A stretch of DNA of 64,000 bases, from contig JADJVI010000022.1 in the NCBI GenBank assembly GCA_016710645.1, positions 92,554 to 156,553 of the forward strand, read 5' to 3'. This stretch comes from Actinomycetales bacterium (GTDB lineage Bacteria > Actinomycetota > Actinomycetes > Actinomycetales > Dermatophilaceae). Shown piece by piece: positions 61,948 through 64,000 of this stretch (positions are counted from its first letter, which is position 1; every line of letters begins with the position of its first letter). The position numbers were made by a program, and so were the translations under genes. The notes beneath the pieces were generated by a model. It was not told where the DNA came from. It saw only the letters and a list, made by a program, of their open reading frames with translations, and made no database searches.

Positions 61948-63071
61948 GCGCGCACCCGCCGGGTGGCGTCGGGACGGCTGGGAGGCGGACCGGCCACCCG
62001 GGTCAGCGCACCTCGGAAGCGTCTGCTGAGGCTGCCTTCGACCCACCGGTAGGAGGCCCAGGCCAACAGGAGGGTGACTGCGGTGGCGATGAGCATCGCG
62101 GCGGGTCGGCCGATCCTCGGGGTGAGTTCGTAGACCAGCGCAAACCCGGTGACGGTGTGCAGCAGGTAGTAGGAGTAGCTGATCCGCCCCAGGAAGTGCA
62201 GCGGGCCGGACGCCAGCACGGGCACCGAGGGCGCGGTGGTCACGGTGAGGAAGAGCAGGACGAGCAGGCCGATCATCACCCCAGAGACGGGGTTGTGCAG
62301 CAGCGTCGACGTGAGCACCGCGGCCCCCCCGAAGGGCAGGGTGAGCGGATGCAGGCGGCCGTCGCGACGGGACAGGTAAAGCAACATCCCGGTGGCGAAC
62401 AACGGGGCGAACTCGGCAGCGGTGAGGTTGAGGACGATCTTCACCGGGGTCGTCAGCGGTCGGCCCGCGCCCCAGACGGCCGCTGCCACCGCGATCGTCA
62501 CCCAGGCAGCGGCTGCTCGGGTCACGACCCGATCGTCGAGGTCGGCCCGCTGGGCACGGCGGACGACCAGGAGGACATACATCGCTGCATAGAAGATGAG
62601 CTCGACCGCGAGAGTCCAATAGACCGGATCGACGTCGGCCACCATGAGAAAGCGCTGCAGCATCGTTGCGTTGACCGCGACCTGCCCGCCGGTGATCGCA
62701 AAGGGCGGATGCGGGAGCAGCAGGAGCAACAGCGCCGACGAGGCGAGCGCCACCCAGTAGGTCGGGTAGAGCCGAGCAGCGCGCGCGATGAGGAAGTCAC
62801 GTGGCCGGGGCGATCGCGACGCGGTGAGCAGGATGACGTAACCCGAGATGAGGAAGAACAGCTGCACGCCCCAGGCGCCGTATTCGAAGGCCCAGCCCGA
62901 GGGCGTGAGATCCGGATAGAACTGGTCGACCGACAACGAGAAATGCCCGAGGGCAACGAGAGCCACGGCGACCCCCCGCAACCCGTCCAGCTCGCGGAAT
63001 CGCCCCGTCCGGGCGCTCGGTGCGCCCACGGCGGGCTGGTCGCTGGACAGCGCGCCAATGTGCAGGGTCAT
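61944..63071 (-). CDS. Acyltransferase 3 family membrane protein (copy 2)
   Basis: A 375-residue protein from ATG 63069-63071 (MTLHIGALSS). FRELDGLRGVAVALVALGHF with its catalytic His, YGAWGVQLFFLISGYVILLT and ARLYPTYWVALASS match copy 1 throughout. The C-terminal tail (RVAGPPPSRPDATRRVRA) differs. The order ligase, acyltransferase, acyltransferase, ligase along the operon suggests that a ligase-acyltransferase pair was duplicated and rearranged. The copies probably modify different sugars or positions. Confidence 0.92.
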   Translation of the reverse strand: MTLHIGALSSDQPAVGAPSARTGRFRELDGLRGVAVALVALGHFSLSVDQFYPDLTPSGWAFEYGAWGVQLFFLISGYVILLTASRSPRPRDFLIARAARLYPTYWVALASSALLLLLLPHPPFAITGGQVAVNATMLQRFLMVADVDPVYWTLAVELIFYAAMYVLLVVRRAQRADLDDRVVTRAAAAWVTIAVAAAVWGAGRPLTTPVKIVLNLTAAEFAPLFATGMLLYLSRRDGRLHPLTLPFGGAAVLTSTLLHNPVSGVMIGLLVLLFLTVTTAPSVPVLASGPLHFLGRISYSYYLLHTVTGFALVYELTPRIGRPAAMLIATAVTLLLAWASYRWVEGSLSRRFRGALTRVAGPPPSRPDATRRVRA

Positions 63072-64000
63072 CGCTGCCTCGAGGCGGAAGGCACGAAGCC
63101 TGGTGGGTAGCCTCCCGAGGCTGCGCCCCAGCGCACCGCGGACGGTGCAGGAGGGACCTCTGTGGCGGCCCGAGCAATATCGGCGGCCTCGGCGGCCTCG
63201 GTGGCTTCCTGGCTGATCTGCTGACGGACCTGCCGGATATGCCACACCGCCATCCCGAGGAACACCATCGAGGTGGTCGAGTAGAAGACGTCGCCGAGAT
63301 AGAGCGCCATCCCCAGGACCGCCGGGACCGACGCCTCCATCCACAGGTTGCGGTGCTGCCGGGGAAGCGACACCAGCCACCAGAAGACCAGGACGTACAA
63401 CCCGAGGATGACCAGCAGGAATGGCCAGCCACCTTCGGCCCGCGCTGCCAGGTAGGAGCTGTGGTAGAGGAAGAAGTTGTCACCGAACCACGTGAACGCC
63501 GAGTTGGGACCGTTGCCGTACCACGGAGCCCGATCGACAGCCTGCGTTTCGAGAATGAGGAGTTGATCGCGCAGCCAGTCGCTGCCGGTCCGGTTCTGGA
63601 AGGCGCCCGCTGTGCGCCACTCGCGGGGCACATTGGTGATGAGCGTGATCGCGATGATGGGGAAGAACCACGCCTGGAAGCGCGTGGCTGCGCGGCCGAT
63701 GATGGCCCACACCAGAGCCAGCCCGGCCGCCAGCAGGGCGGTGCGCGACTGGGTGGCCAGGATGCCGGCGACGACGATCCCGCCGTAAAGGACCATCCGT
63801 GGCTTGGTCTTGGCAGATCCGACGATGACCGGTCCGAGGACCGCGAGGATGAGGCCTGCCACGTTGGGATCGCCGAAGTATCCGGACAGCCGCCCAGGGT
63901 AGGCGTCGCCGCCGATCTTGAAGAAGGCCAGGACGGTGGCCAGGAGGACCCCTGTCGACAGGCCCGCGACCGCCGATCGCGGATGGATCCGACCCGTGCC
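63068..64000 (-). CDS. O-antigen ligase/polymerase-like membrane protein (copy 2, 5' end outside window)
   Basis: The frame stays open to the last base; the 310 visible residues start GTGRIHPRSAVAGLSTGV. The segment FFKIGGDAYPGRLSGYFGDP and the loop WYGNGPNSAFTWFGDNFFLYHSSYLAA are near-identical to copy 1. The C-terminal cytosolic tail (residues after RQVRQQISQEAT) is longer and unrelated. It probably shares the ligase function or acts on a different acceptor. It is the first visible gene of the minus-strand operon; the start lies beyond the window. Confidence 0.85.
   Translation of the reverse strand, partial: GTGRIHPRSAVAGLSTGVLLATVLAFFKIGGDAYPGRLSGYFGDPNVAGLILAVLGPVIVGSAKTKPRMVLYGGIVVAGILATQSRTALLAAGLALVWAIIGRAATRFQAWFFPIIAITLITNVPREWRTAGAFQNRTGSDWLRDQLLILETQAVDRAPWYGNGPNSAFTWFGDNFFLYHSSYLAARAEGGWPFLLVILGLYVLVFWWLVSLPRQHRNLWMEASVPAVLGMALYLGDVFYSTTSMVFLGMAVWHIRQVRQQISQEATEAAEAADIARAATEVPPAPSAVRWGAASGGYPPGFVPSASRQR

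Noticed and set aside
61932..63110. A 392-codon plus-strand frame in the acyltransferase region
   Set aside because: Composition and position mark it as the reverse-complement shadow of the acyltransferase gene.
1..64000. CRISPR arrays, tRNA or rRNA genes
   Set aside because: I found no regularly spaced direct repeats of CRISPR type and no cloverleaf or rRNA-like sequence in the window.

Overview
The window is a high-GC (roughly 70 percent), gene-dense chromosomal segment with many GTG starts and ATGA/GTGA stop-start overlaps. DUF222/HNH (13E12-type), DUF2252, DUF2254 and DUF2277 genes, a Wzc-type capsule locus and a DnaB with inteins point to an actinobacterium. An Intrasporangiaceae-like member of the Micrococcales is my best guess, but that is inference.

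Layout. 1-4.6 kb: end of an LtrA-like membrane protein, a DUF4143-type ATPase behind an inverted repeat, an M20 amidohydrolase and a DUF2252 protein. 4.8-6.2 kb: a broken IS1380 transposase. 6.4-13.3 kb: a translationally coupled pair of large proteins, each with an N-terminal TIR-like domain, one transmembrane helix and a beta-propeller-like C-terminal part, closed by a strong hairpin; this is one of two candidates for an undescribed system. 13.5-26 kb: mostly housekeeping genes (LysR regulator, Gfo/Idh oxidoreductase, HNH protein, DUF2254, intradiol-dioxygenase-like lipoprotein, two-component pair, lipoprotein, SRPBCC and PhyH proteins), interrupted by an intact-looking IS3 element with a 3-bp target duplication. 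It has replaced the C-terminus of the response regulator. 26-38.7 kb: a defence island with a divergent coiled-coil gene, a palindromic operator, an HTH/degenerate-methylase gene, hsdM, hsdS, a cytosolic-type 5'-nucleotidase, hsdR, a Fic protein between related inverted repeats, and a Phd/PIN toxin-antitoxin pair. 38.8-42.6 kb: dnaB with two inteins. 43-46 kb: small housekeeping genes and a MATE exporter. 46.3-64 kb: an exopolysaccharide locus.

The exopolysaccharide locus has three parts. One minus-strand operon carries a Wzc-like kinase, an HprK-like protein, two PqqD-like proteins, a nucleotidyltransferase, a Wzb-like phosphatase and an LCP transferase. Two GDP-mannose-dehydratase-like genes sit on the plus strand. 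A polyprenyl-phosphate sugar transferase and a second minus-strand operon of glycosyltransferases, duplicated O-antigen-ligase-like proteins and duplicated acyltransferases follow. Together they would make, modify, polymerise, export and anchor a surface polysaccharide.

Two window-wide signals matter. First, the octamer GTATGCCG/CGGCATAC occurs about 80 times by eye, against an expectation of about two; it is absent from the apparently acquired modules and from the first intein, but has five copies in the second. Second, at least seven genes are broken by single-base indels, mostly in short homopolymers. One is the essential dnaB, so many of these are probably sequencing errors rather than real pseudogenes.
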